From assembly GCF_011075055.1 (NCBI RefSeq), contig NC_058156.1:6200001-6264000 (forward strand): a stretch of 64,000 nucleotides of DNA. The letters run 5' to 3'. Source of the stretch: Mangifera indica (taxonomy: Eukaryota > Streptophyta > Magnoliopsida > Sapindales > Anacardiaceae). The stretch's first letter is position 1, and the number at the start of each line of letters is the position of its first letter. The position numbers and the translations under genes were made by a program. Shown here piece by piece: positions 11,111-23,424 of this stretch. A model generated the notes under the pieces. The model saw only the letters and a list, made by a program, of their open reading frames with translations. It had not been told where the DNA came from and searched no databases.

Positions 11111-11978
11111 TTCGAAAATTCGAAAACTACGCGTCGAGAAGCCTTAGATGTGAAAAATATCAATTTACCCCCTAAAAAAATGTCTATTACAAACAGGTCC
11201 AATATTTTCTTTTGCCCCTCAGTAATTCTCGAAATTATTAGCGTCCCTTTAGATTCAAAATTGTTAATTTTCCCCCTAATCCACTGTGAAATGGCAAATT
11301 TCAGAAACGCCTACAGTGGACTACTAATAACAATCGGATCCCTATTATTTTCAAAAAGCCACTTAAGCACCCTAACCACTGTCACAGTGGGCTGTTCATC
11401 TTTACAGTGGAAAGCACTGTTCCACTGTCGCACTGCCGATGACTTCCGACGCAATTTTCGGCCAAAAGTCGCTCATTTCGGCCTCCAATTTCAACATAAA
11501 TCGAATCTAGATATGCTTTAACACAAAACCCCTCAACAAATTTAACAAAAACAGCAAAAAATCACAACATATTAAGCAATGTTCAAACCGCAAACCCTAA
11601 TATTTCAAAACGCAATATCTCACTTAAATCTCAATAAAATGAACAATAACTTGATTCAAACAAGATCACGGAAGACATACTAACCTTGTTGACCATTTTC
11701 GGTGGCCGGAGATCAAGAAAATCGTCGGAAATGGCTTCACAGTGGGCAGACAGTGGGCCGACAGTGGAACGCTTTTCACAGTGGGAGAAAAGTCTATTTT
11801 TTTTGAATTTGCACAGTAATTATGGGCGTTTTACAGTGGGAATTATGAAATTTTCGCTTGTTTATATAGCGGGGTATTTTAGACATTTCATAAATGTTGG
11901 GCATTTTTGCTTAAATATGAATTTTTTGGGCAATTTTGCTTAAGCCCCTTTACTTTTGCCTATTTTTAATAATTTCCC
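11111..11978. repeat. Right terminal segment with clustered ACAGTGG motifs
   Basis: Between about 11280 and 11845 the word ACAGTGG or its complement CCACTGT (or CACTGT) occurs more than ten times, with a dense cluster at 11740-11785. The segment ends in the 18-bp terminal inverted repeat (11961-11978). A 138-codon open frame at 11105-11521 on the plus strand has no family resemblance and is probably chance. Confidence 0.65.
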
Positions 11979-11987
11979 TTTTTAGAA
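11979..11987. repeat. Right target-site duplication of the MULE
   Basis: TTTTTAGAA, identical to 5345-5353. Confidence 0.9.
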
Positions 11988-12835
11988 AACAACAATTGCT
12001 CAAGTTTACAAACAGGATTCTAGAGTTTAGTTTATCTACCAGACGTTAAACCTAGTGAACCAAATAATTTAAAAACTAGACAATGATAACAGGTCCAAGA
12101 TATACATTCAAAGCAAATATCTAGATGAGATTTATTAGAAAATCGGCCATAATAGAGGAAACCTTTTACCTTGGTTGTGCCAGTAGAATTTATGTATGTA
12201 TAAGTAAATAGGCTTTTTAGTATTCTCATATTATAGATTAAGTAGCACAGAAACAGAAAAGCTGAAATGTCAAAATGGAAATGCCGAAACACATTTTCTC
12301 CAAAAAGTAGGAACAAAAATGTGTAAATATGAAAAATATATAGTTTTTTTTATAAATATCAAGTTTCTATGAAAAATACAGTAAATTGTGCTTTTATAAA
12401 AAAATATATATAACAATTGATTTTCTCTAACTAATTTATAATAACATATAACAAAATAATTTCATATAAAAAATAAATTACAAACTCAAGTTCTTGAAAC
12501 ATGTATGAATAAATTAAATCAATATTTATATATTCATATTGTAAAATGAAAAATAAACATGTATATAAATCAATATATTATATCAAAATGTAAATAAACC
12601 AATCTACAAACTTAACATTATTTCATCAAAATAATAATTTCCAAGGTTCAATATCAAAGTCATCAAATAAAATGTAATGAAAAAATTTTTAAAAATAATA
12701 AAATATTTATTGTATTTTCTCTATTTGATCATTTTCCTGATCCATTATGTCATTAGCATCTTCATAAAAAAAACAGACTCAAATTCCAGTTCATCTAATT
12801 AAGGTTGATTAACTAAAAAACTCCTACATATTTCA
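11988..12835. other. AT-rich stretch between MULE and hAT remnant
   Basis: No coding sequence recognised. The AAATGGAAATGCCGAAACAC region near 12270-12290 may belong to one end of the neighbouring hAT element, but I could not pair it confidently with an inverted copy. Confidence 0.35.
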
Positions 12836-14967
12836 TACTCCAACGTCATTTCCAACATCCCACATCTTCTCTTTATTATCATAATATTTAAAGTTGACCA
12901 TTGACAACAAACGAAGATTGTTATGAACAAAGTCTTTTGCATGTTTTGGAATTAATTTATTCCTCTTAATTGAATTAATGAAGGAATAAATACTCCAATT
13001 TCTTTCACAACAAGAAGAGGAACTAGATTGTCCAAGTACTCTAAATGCCAATTTTTGAAGCAATGGAGAATTTAAACCGAAACATGCCCACCGCTTCATT
13101 GGTTCTGTATTAAATCCAACACCAATTGGGTTAGGATCTTGAAACGACCCACTTTTATGGGAGAAGTTAGTATACTCATCTAATGTTTCAACAAGTTTAT
13201 CTTTAGAAAAGATTCTTCTAAAACATTTGTTCCTCTAAATGGATAATTCCTCATCCATATGAGAAAACACTCTACCTTCACCTCCTTGAAGCTATTGTTC
13301 ACTATAAAACATTCACAAATAATAGATATATCAAATAGTTAACAAATAATTACCTGATTTAATAAATATATATATAAAATAAATATGAAAAAAATATATA
13401 TTTCGGTTAGATATTTACCTTCATTCAATGAATGAGCTAGACAATGGAGTGGAGTATTACTCTTTGCCCAACAATTATAAAAAATACTATAGACCATCAA
13501 ATAGAAAAGAGAATCTTAGGTCGGAAACTTTCCTTCATGTTCATAAATAATCGATTTAACCTTTTTAATTATATCATAAATCCGTGTAGTAAAAGCAAGA
13601 ATGTAAATGACCTTAACACACCAATCCTCATCCAACACCTTATCACGAACAAATTTTGCTTTGTCTTGATTGTCTTCTCTATATTATCCCCATTGTTCAT
13701 TTACAATCATTGATTCTAGAATACCCTTAATTAATTTAAATCTTTTGAGCATAACAATAATAGAAGCAAAATGAGTGTCCGCAATTGAAAGTAATTTCAA
13801 AAGACTAAATCAGTTAAACATAATCAATCGCATTGAATGATTCATTATGAAATTCTTAATTACCATGACATCACCATGAACGTCAGTTACCCAATGACAT
13901 TCATCATATGTCTCTTAATTGGATTTCACATTTTTAGCTGCACAAATATTTTTTAAAGCTAGCTTCAAAGTATGCATATTACATAGAATCCAATAAATAT
14001 GTGGAAAAATGTCTTCAATGATTTCCCCAATACCTTTACAATTTTTAGCATTGTCAATTATTACTTGAATTAACTTTTTTATAACCAATCTCATCAATTA
14101 TCTCCTTTAACAAATTTAGCAATGAAATATTTATCTTTAACTTCACTTGCACAATAAACGACTTCAATAAACATCGGGTCAAATTCACAAACAACCATGA
14201 AGTTAATTAAAGGCCTCCTTTGTAGGTCATTCCATCAATCACTAACAACACTAACACGTTTTTTTCCATCCAAGTGTTTTTAATAAAATCTAATAACCTT
14301 TACACATTTATTTTCTCTTGTTGAAATAGTGTAGTTCTTAATTTATTGTACCCAAGAGCCACATAACCACCCAATGAATGATTAGCTGCAAATAAAAAAG
14401 TACTAACATAGTTTGGATTCCTAGCAAAATTAAAAGGAAGACCACCAATGTAAAACATTCTAGCAATTTTCCCATCTAAGTGAGCTCTAATTTGTATGTT
14501 GAAAAACTTAACAATAGAAGAATCATCAACTTTTCTTTTCTTTGAAAAATGATTTGACCTATTCAATGACAATAGGGATAAAGGTAATGATTGACTTACA
14601 ATAGTAGTACTACTAGACAGTGACATTTGCTTAGGTTGAGAATTATAAATCTTATTGATAGGTGAGTTTCATCACCTAATTTTCTCATTTCTACTAAATC
14701 TTCAAATTTCATTTTAGAGCAAACACCAATTTCTTTCCTCATAATTTTTAATAGGTGAACTTTAACTCTAGTATAAGTCTTTTATATCTTTTTATATCAA
14801 AAATTACAAACCTATTTGTATGTACCCCTTGATTTCCCAAGTTTCTCAATTTTTGTGACATATTTCTATAATAGATTTTGCTCTTCATCATCATTCTTTT
14901 TTGTGAAACCCCTACTACTACTACTACTTTTAGAATTAGAATTTTCCTTACCAGTAATAGAATCCAT
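12836..14967 (-). pseudogene. Decayed hAT-type transposase (BED / DUF659 / dimerisation)
   Basis: Minus strand, from ATG at 14967 (MDSITGKENSNSKSSSSS). A degenerate BED-type zinc-finger region follows at about 14700-14880. A DUF659 block follows at 14300-14480 (ARMFYIGGLPFNFARNPNYV, NHSLGGYVALGYNKLRTTL), then a catalytic-domain piece at 13930-14090 (VIIDNAKNCKGIGEIIE, then HIYWILCNMHTLKLALKNIC). The hAT C-terminal dimerisation region is at 12840-13100 (CCERNWSIYSFINSIKRNKL). Stops and frame changes separate the blocks, so no functional enzyme is expected. hAT transposases cut and paste DNA elements with 8-bp target duplications; I could not define the element ends. Confidence 0.82.
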
Positions 14968-16136
14968 TAATGATTAACTCAAATTCAGTCAAATAAAATC
15001 ATTAACAATTTGCCGAAATTCATCCAAAGAAGTCAATCAAATCACATAATTCATCAACTATTCTTCTTGACTGCTTACTACACAACTGAAATAAAATCAC
15101 AAATTGAAACCATAAATAAATCAATTTATTTATAAGAAAACTTTCATCTATAAATAACATCCAAACCTGTTTATTTTTTAATTTATTTATAATAAAACTT
15201 TCATCTATAAATAATAGGAGAGGATGCTCGGTAGATTGAAGCAAAAAAGAGAAGATAATAGGTTTAGGGTTTTCACTTTCAAAATAAAAGAGGAACAAAT
15301 TTGTTTCCTTTTTATGTGTAGGAAATCTATTTCTATTAAAGAAATGTGTTTCCTTTTTATTTAAAATTACCAAAATGATCCTTAAATGTTTCGTTTCAAT
15401 TTCAATTTGTTTTGGAAATTGAAACATTTTAGATTCATGGAAATGCACATTGTTGTGCGTTTTCATGCTTCTTTGACTATAGGTATACAAATTCAACTAG
15501 TACCAATTCTATGACCAAAGGAACAAAAGACATGCCCAAGTAAACAATTCTATTCTTATACAAGTAAGATGCTAAGTCTAGAGGAGGTTGTTCCTATGCA
15601 CTTCCCATAGAAAAAGGAATAACCTGTCCAACAAAATATGACAAGCAAAATAATAAATGAGTTATACATTTCTATAAATAAGATGAACATAAAGGCTACA
15701 ACAAATCAACCAAACACTTCACAAGAAAAACCAAATTAAGATAATTTATTAAAAGGAGATAGAGCCATGTACTTCCACATTCTCATATTCCAAATATTTT
15801 TTGCACCCGCAAATCACAGAAAGATTGTTTTGAACAAAGCAACCAAGAAATACAAAGACTATTTTGAACAATGCAACCAAGGAGTACACTCATTATCCCA
15901 TGTTTTTCCAAAGTTAAAAAATGCTATTTTTTATTGATAGCTAGGTTGATTAGCTTAAAAACTATTTACTTGTATGAAATACACTTTATCAATCCAATAT
16001 AAGGCACCGACAAAAGCTCCATCGTAAGAAATTTGCAAACCAAACTAATTTAAATGTATAATGAAAGCAAATCAGGCCTAATAACAAAAATAGAATCAAT
16101 TTAATAGATTTAAAAAGAGAAAGTACCATCGTAACA
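14968..16136. other. Stretch without a recognised gene
   Basis: A 158-codon minus-strand open frame (15020-15496) is probably hAT flank or chance; it has no recognisable domain. Near 15820-15895 a ~38-bp word (AGATTGTTTTGAACAAAGCA and variant) is tandemly duplicated. The remainder is AT-rich. Confidence 0.35.
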
Positions 16137-16361
16137 TGTTAGTAAGAAATTGTACAAAGGGTAGAAATGTAAATAGCCTTCAACAATACATATGGCTTAT
16201 AAAATACAGTTAGTTAATATAAACTAGCTCAATGTTCTTGTCATTAATTAAAGTTACATATGAAGTAAGAAAGGTTCACTGTGCATTCTTTTTCTCTCTA
16301 TTTTTCATATCTCATTAGCTTTCTTTCTACAATCTTGATCTCTTCGGTTCACTATCATTCA
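16137..16361 (+). repeat. 5' LTR of the decayed Copia
   Basis: About 225 bp, TG...CA, colinear with 21371-21596. Directly followed by the primer-binding site TGGTACCAGAGCC. Confidence 0.85.
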
Positions 16362-16379
16362 TGGTACCAGAGCCATTAG

Positions 16380-17540
16380 ACAAATGTCGATGATGGAAAA
16401 TAATCAAGTATCAGTGTTTGATCCGACCTTTAATCCTAAGAGAAGTAGTGATTCTACAACAAATTACACAAACCTTAAATCTTAGAAAAAGTCCTCTTCC
16501 TTATCAAGTTGTTTGACAAATTTATAGACTATCTCACTAAAGCTATCAAGACAAATTATTCTTTTTGGAAGACTTAGGTACTCTTAAATGTAGTCAATCA
16601 TGATCTTAAAGAGCATCTGATAGGAATCTTGCCCTAACCTATACCATTCATACATATGAGGTTTGAAGATCCAGTATCCTTTACTATAAAGGTAAAAAAA
16701 TCAACCCTTATGTTCTTTAGAAAAAGACTAATAATATGTTATATGCTAATTTGTTGGCTTTTAGCTTCAATTTTGGAATAAATATTTTCAATAGTTTCAA
16801 AATGTCATTCAACCTCTGAAATATAGACCAGGTTGGAAAGAGAATCTGTAAATGCATCCAAGACTCGTATACTACATATTAGGAATTTGTTACAAAACAC
16901 AAAGAAAGAAAACCTTACTATAAAAGGTTATTTTCTAAAAATGAAAGGTTATGTTAAGACACTAAAAGTAAGGGGTCATCTTCTTACTGATTTAGAGCTG
17001 ATTAATCACATTTTAGATGGACTTGGACTAGAGTTTAATGTTATGGTAGCTAGCTTAATTACCAAGATAGAGTCTAGTTTTGAGATTCTCAACCTGCAAG
17101 ATGCCATGTATATCCTTCAAAAGCATAAGCTTAGATTGGGAAAAATTAATGCTTACATGAGTTCTAATGTAGCTTTGAACTTTCATAGTACAACTGTTAA
17201 TACAGCTAGTGTAGTTAAGCCAAATATTCATCCTACAAGTGATCATGCTAATAGACATCATGAAAAATAGTTTAATCAACTTTTAGGAAAGCATCCTTAT
17301 GGAAAGTATCGCAATGAACCCACAACATATACAACCTAAGGACAACATAGTGCTTCTTACCAACCAAAAACTCAAAATTTTTAAACCATTCATCAACCTA
17401 ATTTCAACTATGGATATCCCTTTGTCTTATATGAAGGTCAAGGCAAAGACAAATTTATAGGAATAGAGAAAGTTATCTGCTAATTATGTAACATGACTGG
17501 GCAAACTGCAATACAATGCTACAATAGGTTTAATACCAAC
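16380..17540 (+). pseudogene. Copia gag remnant
   Basis: The best-preserved part is 16833-17270 (gag-polypeptide/UBN2 type): the SYS-like KGYFLKMKGYVKTLKVRGHL, then LINHILDGLGLEFNVMVASL. Upstream 16380-16830 carries the N-terminal part with stops. A decayed CX2C-type zinc-knuckle region follows near 17480-17520. Gag would form the virus-like particle; this copy cannot. Confidence 0.75.
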
Positions 17541-17869
17541 TTCAATAATATAGCCATTGTACCATAATTTTACACTGGTCTTTCCAACTCAGTTAAACAT
17601 ACTCTTGGTCCAAGACAAACATATAAAACTTATCCAAAAGACACAGACTTTGCAAACTTTCCTATTGGGTCATTCTACTCTGCAACACCAACTGGTTTTT
17701 CACCTTACCCATAAAACAACATTATGTCACCCTCTTAAATACCTTAGTTAATTCTTTCTCTTGCTTCAACCTCTCGTTAGTTACTTGCCAATAATCTTCA
17801 AGCTTACTACACCTAAAATACTACTCAGTCATCACTTGCACCTCAAAATGCCACTCTAACAACTGCGCA

Positions 17870-20560
17870 AGATTACTTATGGTACATGGCTTAGGTACCA
17901 TTAATCATGTGACACCTAACATATCTCAATTGACAGCAACAACTAATTATAAAGGGAATGAACATCTTCAGGTTGGCAATGATGAGTCTTTACATATAAC
18001 TCATGTTGGTCATGTTTTTGTTCCTAGCCAAATTCATTCCAAAGCCTTTTACCTTAAAAAGTTTTTATGTGTTCCTCATAGAATTAAAAATCTCCTTAGT
18101 ATTTCAAAAATAACCAAAGATAATCATATAGTTGTTGAATTTTATGATGACAAGTGTGTTGTTAAAGACAATATCTCAGGTAATACTATTGTAAGGGCAC
18201 CTCAAGGATGGCTATATCAGCTAGGATACCTTTCTACATAGCCTTTTAGTTCTGCTCCAAAATCAACCTAACCTCTTCAATTATAGTCTGCTTATATGCC
18301 TTTCAACCTATTGTGCACAATTTCTTTGTAAATCATTCTATAAATAAAGTTACTGATGAAGATAATATATGTGCTAGTGATAAAAGTGTATCCCAAACTT
18401 TAGTATTAAAGTTTGTGCCAAATAATGACTTGGTATATGGTTGCAATATTGATAATAAAATCAAGTCTTTGATGTTGATGTGTGGCATTCTAGATTAGGT
18501 CACCTAAATAAAAAAGTTCTTATGCATGTTCTTAACTCAACGAATTCAATTTTGAATTCTAATTGCATGTTAGTTGGGTAAACTTAACCAAACCACATTT
18601 CCTCAATCAATTTCCTAAACCAATGGGCCTCTAGAGCTAATCCATTCTAACCTTTAGGAATCATCTCTTGTTACTATTCCTAAGGGTTATAAATAATATG
18701 TCCATTTCATTGATGACTATAGTAGGTTCACATGATTGTTCCCTCTTAAAGTCAAATTTGAAAGTAACTTTGTTTTTTAGTCCATTTATAAGTTGGTTGA
18801 GAAGCAGTTTGAAATTAAGATTAAATGCATCTAAACAAATTAGGGAGGTGAGTTTATGAGTTTAACCCCTCTTCTTAACAGTCCAGGAATGGTATTTAGG
18901 CACCTATGTCTATATACACATCAACAAAATGGTAAGTCAGAAAGAAAACACAAACATATTATGGAAACATGGCTAACTTTACTAGCATAGGCAAGTCTTC
19001 CTCTCTTGTTTTGGTGGCATGCTTTCTAGACCTTTGTTTACCTTATAAATAAACTGTCACCCTTTATATTGAACTTTGATACTCCTTTTCATAGACTATT
19101 TAATAAGCAACCTAACTATTCCAAGTTAAAAGTCTTTGGTTGCACTGTGTATCTTTATTTGAGACCATATCACCCTCATAAGTTCTCCTATCATTCGACC
19201 AAATATGTCTTTTTAGGTTACAGCTTGTCACATAAAGGTTACATGTGTATTGATTCAAGTGGTAGGTTATATATTGTTCTAACTCTCAAATTCCTTGAAA
19301 ATGAATTTCCCTTCATCAGTAATTCTACATTTTCACACTTTACTACTTTCAATTCCTATGCATAACCCAAAGTTATAATTTCTCTTGATGAAAGAAGTTG
19401 GCAGGTACCCATACGTTCCTTTCAACCAACTTTTCCTAAGTTTACTTCTAATAGGTTGTATCTCCATAATCTTACAATAATAACATAATGTGCAAACTCA
19501 ACAAAGCACTATATGGATTGAAACAGGCCCCTAGAGCCTAGTTTAACAAGCTAAAATCTACTGTGTTTTCTTAGGGATTTACAAGTGTTGTGATAGACAC
19601 CGACTTATTTCTATACAATAAAGAGGGCAAGGTGATTTATTTCCTAGTGTATGTAGATGACATCTTGCTCATTGGGAATGATATGAAGTTCGTTAACACA
19701 TTGGTACAACACTTAAATTAGAAGTTTGCACTAAAAATTTTGGGTTCTCTACATTACTTTTTGAGTTTTGAAGTAACAAGAACCACTATTGCGTTGCATC
19801 TAAATAAAAGTAAGTATGCACCACACTTGTTGCTAAAGGCAAAAATGACTTATGCAAAACCCTACACTACACAATCTGTATCGGGGGCAAAGTTATTACT
19901 TGATGATAACAATGTCTTTGAAAACCTTTCATTATATAGAAATGTTGTGGGAGCTTTACAATACCTAAAATTATCAAGACTTGACATAGTTTTTTCAGTC
20001 AATAAGCTTAGTCAATTTATATAGAAGCCTTTAATCACACATTGGCAAACATGTAAGAGAGTTCTTAGATATGTAAAAAGGACTTTAGGTTTTGGTCTAC
20101 ACTTCACTCCAAGTCAAGTGCTATAGCTAAATTGCTTTTTTATTGCTGATTAGGCCAACAACCTTCATGATAGAAGGTCAACAATAGGATATTTCCTCTT
20201 CCTTGGACCTAATCTCATCTAATGGAGCTTAAGGAAGCAAAAGGTAGTTGTTTTCTCCTCTACTAAAGCAGAATACAAACCTTTATCCCAAACTGCCACT
20301 AAGAAAACATGGGTGAAGAGTTTTTTTGGGGAATTAGGACTAACATTCTCTGCCCTACTTGTAGTATGGTGTGACAATCAAAGTGAAGGCTCATTGGCAT
20401 CTAATCCAATGTACCATTCTAGAACAAAACATATGGAAATTAATGCTCATTACATTAAGTAATAGGTTACAGGAAAACAATTTGTTATTTAATACATCCT
20501 AACTGAATTTCATAAGGCTAATGTTTTAACTAAACCATTAGTTGTTGGACAATTTATTAC
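17870..20560 (+). pseudogene. Copia pol remnant (protease, integrase, RT, RNase H)
   Basis: 17879-18241 is the protease to gag-pre-integrase part (FYLKKFLCVPHRIKNLLSIS). The pre-integrase motif WHSRLGHLNKK lies at about 18482-18515, and integrase pieces at 18600-19360 (NKQPNYSKLKVFGCTVYLYL). Reverse transcriptase at 19490-19740 includes KALYGLKQAPRA and the active-site-type LVYVDDILLIGND. 19740-20024 continues the RT (LDIVFSVNKLSQF), and RNase H remains up to about 20550 include ANVLTKPLV-like coding. Many stops are present. Confidence 0.85.
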
Positions 20561-21370
20561 ACTAAGAGAGGCTTTAACTTTGTGCAGTCATGATGAGTTC
20601 TTGATTAGAAAACGGTAGTAGCCAAACTTCACAAACTAAATTAGAGTATTCTAGAAGTTAAAAAATTCTAAAGTTACTGAAGTACTCTAGAAAGTGAAAG
20701 AGTTTGCTTTTAATGATACAATGACAAGTAGCTATTGGTTGTTGTTTTAGTATCTGTTGTGTTGGCTTTGAAATAGTGTGTCTTGATATAGGTGTAGTGT
20801 AATTGTAGTTGAATGAACTATGTAGACAAAGTTGAGTAGGAGAAATTTGTTGTGTGATGAGTTGATCATGAAGTTTAAATTGGTATAGCTATTAAATATG
20901 GTGTTCAGGTTATGGTGCAGTTTGACATTTGATAAAATTAGTTTTGATATCTTGATTATTGGAGGAGTTATATAAGGTAAGCTGATAATTTTTAAAAAGT
21001 GAGTTGAAGCTAGAATTTTTGGGTGATAGAGTTCTTGGTAGTTTTAGATTGATAATTTTATACTTGATAATTTTGTTACTAGAGAAGTTAGATATCATGT
21101 TGAGTGCTTAATTGTTGTTTGGTTGCTAAAGAAGTTAGACAATGCTGCTTTAATAAATTGCTAATGTTAAACTAATATGGTGTATGGTGCATTGCATATG
21201 ATAAATGACTTTGTAATTGTTTGTTTGACAACTTACTGAAGTTAGAGGTTACTATGGTTTAAGTCAGTTGTAAAGCTATTATATAAACGTGCAATGGCAA
21301 GAGAGAATGGAATTTAGATGCCACATCAGAAACTGCTGTAAAGAATTCAAACAGCTTAGTTTAAAAGGGA

Positions 21371-21596
21371 TGTTAGTATAACAAGAAATTGTACAAAGGG
21401 TAGAAATGTAGCCTTCAACAATACATATGGCTTACAAAATATAGTTACTTAATATAAACTAACTAAAAATGTACCTGTCATTACCTGATGTTACATATGA
21501 AGTAAAGAAGATTCACTGTGCATTTTTTTCTCTTTGTTTTTCATTCTCGTTTGCTTTCTTTCTGCAATCTTGATCTCTTTTGTTCACTGTCATTCA
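21371..21596 (+). repeat. 3' LTR of the decayed Copia
   Basis: 226 bp, begins TGTTAGTATAACAAGAAATT and ends CATTCA, matching the 16137 LTR. Confidence 0.85.
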
Positions 21597-21747
21597 AACA
21601 AGCCTCTTTAAACGTGAGAAGGAGTCTATGTTAAGGGACTGGGGTCAAAGCTTGCATCCAAAAGAGTTGGTGGAGATGCTGCCATTGCAAAATGGAGAAA
21701 TAAAACTAGTGGATAGGGAGGTTATCAAAAGAGAAGAAGAAGAATAA
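21597..21747 (+). pseudogene. Possible terminal exon scrap
   Basis: Directly after the Copia LTR one frame reads SLFKREKESMLRDWGQSLHP, continues KELVEMLPLQNGEIKLVDRE and ends EEEE-stop near 21747. Length, composition and the acidic tail look like a real C-terminus. I do not recognise the family. It may be the last exon of a host gene cut off by the Copia insertion, or part of an older element. Confidence 0.35.
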
Positions 21748-22963
21748 GTCGTAGTTATGCTTTGTGAAAAGGTCGGGAGTAGTGTTGCTAACATTGCGTG
21801 TATGGATTGTGAAGCTTGATGTTAACGCAATGGCTACTTCCATTTGATGATAAAATATTGTTACTATTCTTGGGGCAGAGATAAAGTATATAGTAACAAG
21901 TTTTATTTTAGTGACAATAATAATTACGGTGGTGCATTATTATATTTAAATCATAAAATCATATCAAACTATTTAAAAATTATGATTTGATTTGATTTAA
22001 ATTATAAAATGAGTTGATTTGGATTAATAAATTTTTTAAAAAATAATTTCCAATTTGGGTTGCAGCTTAGGGATTTCAAAGCGAACTAAACCTTAAACCC
22101 TTTTTTTAAATACATATTGATAAATTTTTCTAATTATATTTGACAAAACTTTTTAAATAAGTAATTAGGAGTACAACTTGATTTTTTCATTTTTATTTTG
22201 TTATTTTCTTTATATATATATTATATATATTTCATATTTATTTTATATGTTTATATTATACTAGAAAACTATAATTTTATTAAAAAATTAATTAATATAT
22301 ATTTATAAGTGAATGATTTTAATAGGTTTAAACAATAATTCAAATCAATTTAGTTTGGTTTAATTCGAAATGTAAAATGATTTGATTTGAAATTTTTTTA
22401 AACTAATTTTTTAGTTTGATTTTAAAAAACTCGCAATTTATATCAAACTAACTTTTTTCAGTTTAGTTTAAAAAATATAATTACCTTTTTTTTGTAATTC
22501 TCAAACTTTAATTCCTACCTAAACCTAAATCTAAATTTTTTAAATCATTAAATAATTTTTCATTTATATCACATAATAGAATAAATTTGAACTTAAAAAT
22601 AGAAAAAAATAAATTTGAAATTTGAAAGTGGAAAAGAGTATAAATAAAAAATCTATTCAAGAATTTGGAAAAATAATGTGAACAAAAGCCCTAAAATTTT
22701 GAGAAAATGATATAATAAAGTTTAAAATTAAAATTTAAAATTTTAAAGGTTTCTTTGCCAATGATTTTCGGCCTGTAATTTTTTTCTTATATTTTCAGTT
22801 ACTGAAGAATAAAAAAAAAATCAGATTTAGGCAATAAAATTAAAATTTATAGGGAGACTCCAAGAATATGTCATGTCCGCTAGTGATCCTCTCTTGGTAT
22901 ACCGGCACGTCTTCAGTATAATTCCTGTGGTGAAGCGGTGAATAACCAATTGACCGAACAAAA
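21748..22963. other. AT-rich stretch without a gene
   Basis: Highly AT-rich, with recurring TTTGATTTGATTTAAATT-like words at 21970-22020 and 22320-22400 and complementary AAACTAA words near 22440. This may be an old AT-rich MITE, but I could not define ends. Confidence 0.35.
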
Positions 22964-23424
22964 TTACACCATACGCCAATCTACAAGAAAATGAAGTGAA
23001 GGAAATGCTAACCTCAGATAAGATTGGTCGGCTTGGAGCAGAATAGCAGGTTCTTCCTCCATTAAATTAGAACCATTAAGACCCTGGCTTCTAAAGCTAG
23101 TAGTCCCAGATAATAATGCAAGAGATGAAGGTGCATGAAAGAATGAGGGTTGCATCGAGGAATGGTGTCCAGTGTTTAAAGTTTGGCAACTAGACACTCA
23201 CCTGTAGTTCATAGGTGAAAATTCAGGACTACGATGACATTTTATTTTACTACTTTCAACAGGTAAAAGATAAATGACATAACTAGTCATTCCAAATGTC
23301 CAAAAAATGAAAAACGTAATATGAGGACAAAGAAATGCTACATAACAAAATTACAGATTGGAAACAAGAATAAGCCTCTATATGTGTATCTATCTTAAAG
23401 AATTACCCTATCAAGGATAAACAA
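22964..23424 (-). other. 3' flank of the methyltransferase gene with an unassigned open segment
   Basis: Follows the stop of the methyltransferase on the minus strand, so at least the first part should be its 3' UTR. A 77-codon open segment (22964-23197: SSMQPSFFHAPSSLALLSGT and similar) is bordered by CTACAG|GTGAGT-like and CTGAG|GTTAGC-like splice words. It could be an extra exon of a neighbouring or alternative transcript. I recognise no family. Confidence 0.35.

Larger units (their letters stand above)
5354..11978 (-). mobile_element. Mutator-like element (Ulp1/DUF1985 class)
   Basis: The element is 6,625 bp between perfect 9-bp duplications TTTTTAGAA. Both ends begin GGGAAATTATTAAAAATA when read inward, an 18-bp perfect terminal inverted repeat followed by weaker similarity containing AAGCAAAAAT words. 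Inside are a left array of ~119-bp repeats, a minus-strand DUF1985/Ulp1-type gene, and a right array of the same repeat in opposite orientation. I see no MURA-type transposase, so movement would need one in trans. MULEs carrying Ulp1-like proteases (sometimes called Kaonashi-type) are known in plants; the match to that class is by gene content. Confidence 0.88.
16137..21596 (+). mobile_element. Decayed full-length Copia retrotransposon
   Basis: LTRs at 16137-16361 and 21371-21596 begin TGTTAGTA and end CATTCA. A primer-binding site TGGTACCAGAGCC (16362-16374) follows the first, and a purine tract (TTTAAAAGGGA) precedes the second. The interior shows gag, gag-pre-integrase, integrase, reverse transcriptase and RNase H in canonical Copia order, all riddled with stops and frameshifts. 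Flanking bases share AACA but no clean 5-bp duplication. The two LTRs differ by small indels and many substitutions, which points to an old insertion. Confidence 0.9.

Noticed and set aside
11105..11521. 138-codon plus-strand frame in the MULE as a gene
   Set aside because: No recognisable domain; overlaps the terminal repeat-word cluster.
15020..15496. 158-codon minus-strand frame as a host gene
   Set aside because: Low-complexity, AT-driven composition and no domain; next to a dead hAT element.
16133..21601. Clean 5-bp target duplication around the decayed Copia
   Set aside because: Flanks TAACA and AACAA share only AACA out of register; not good enough to claim.
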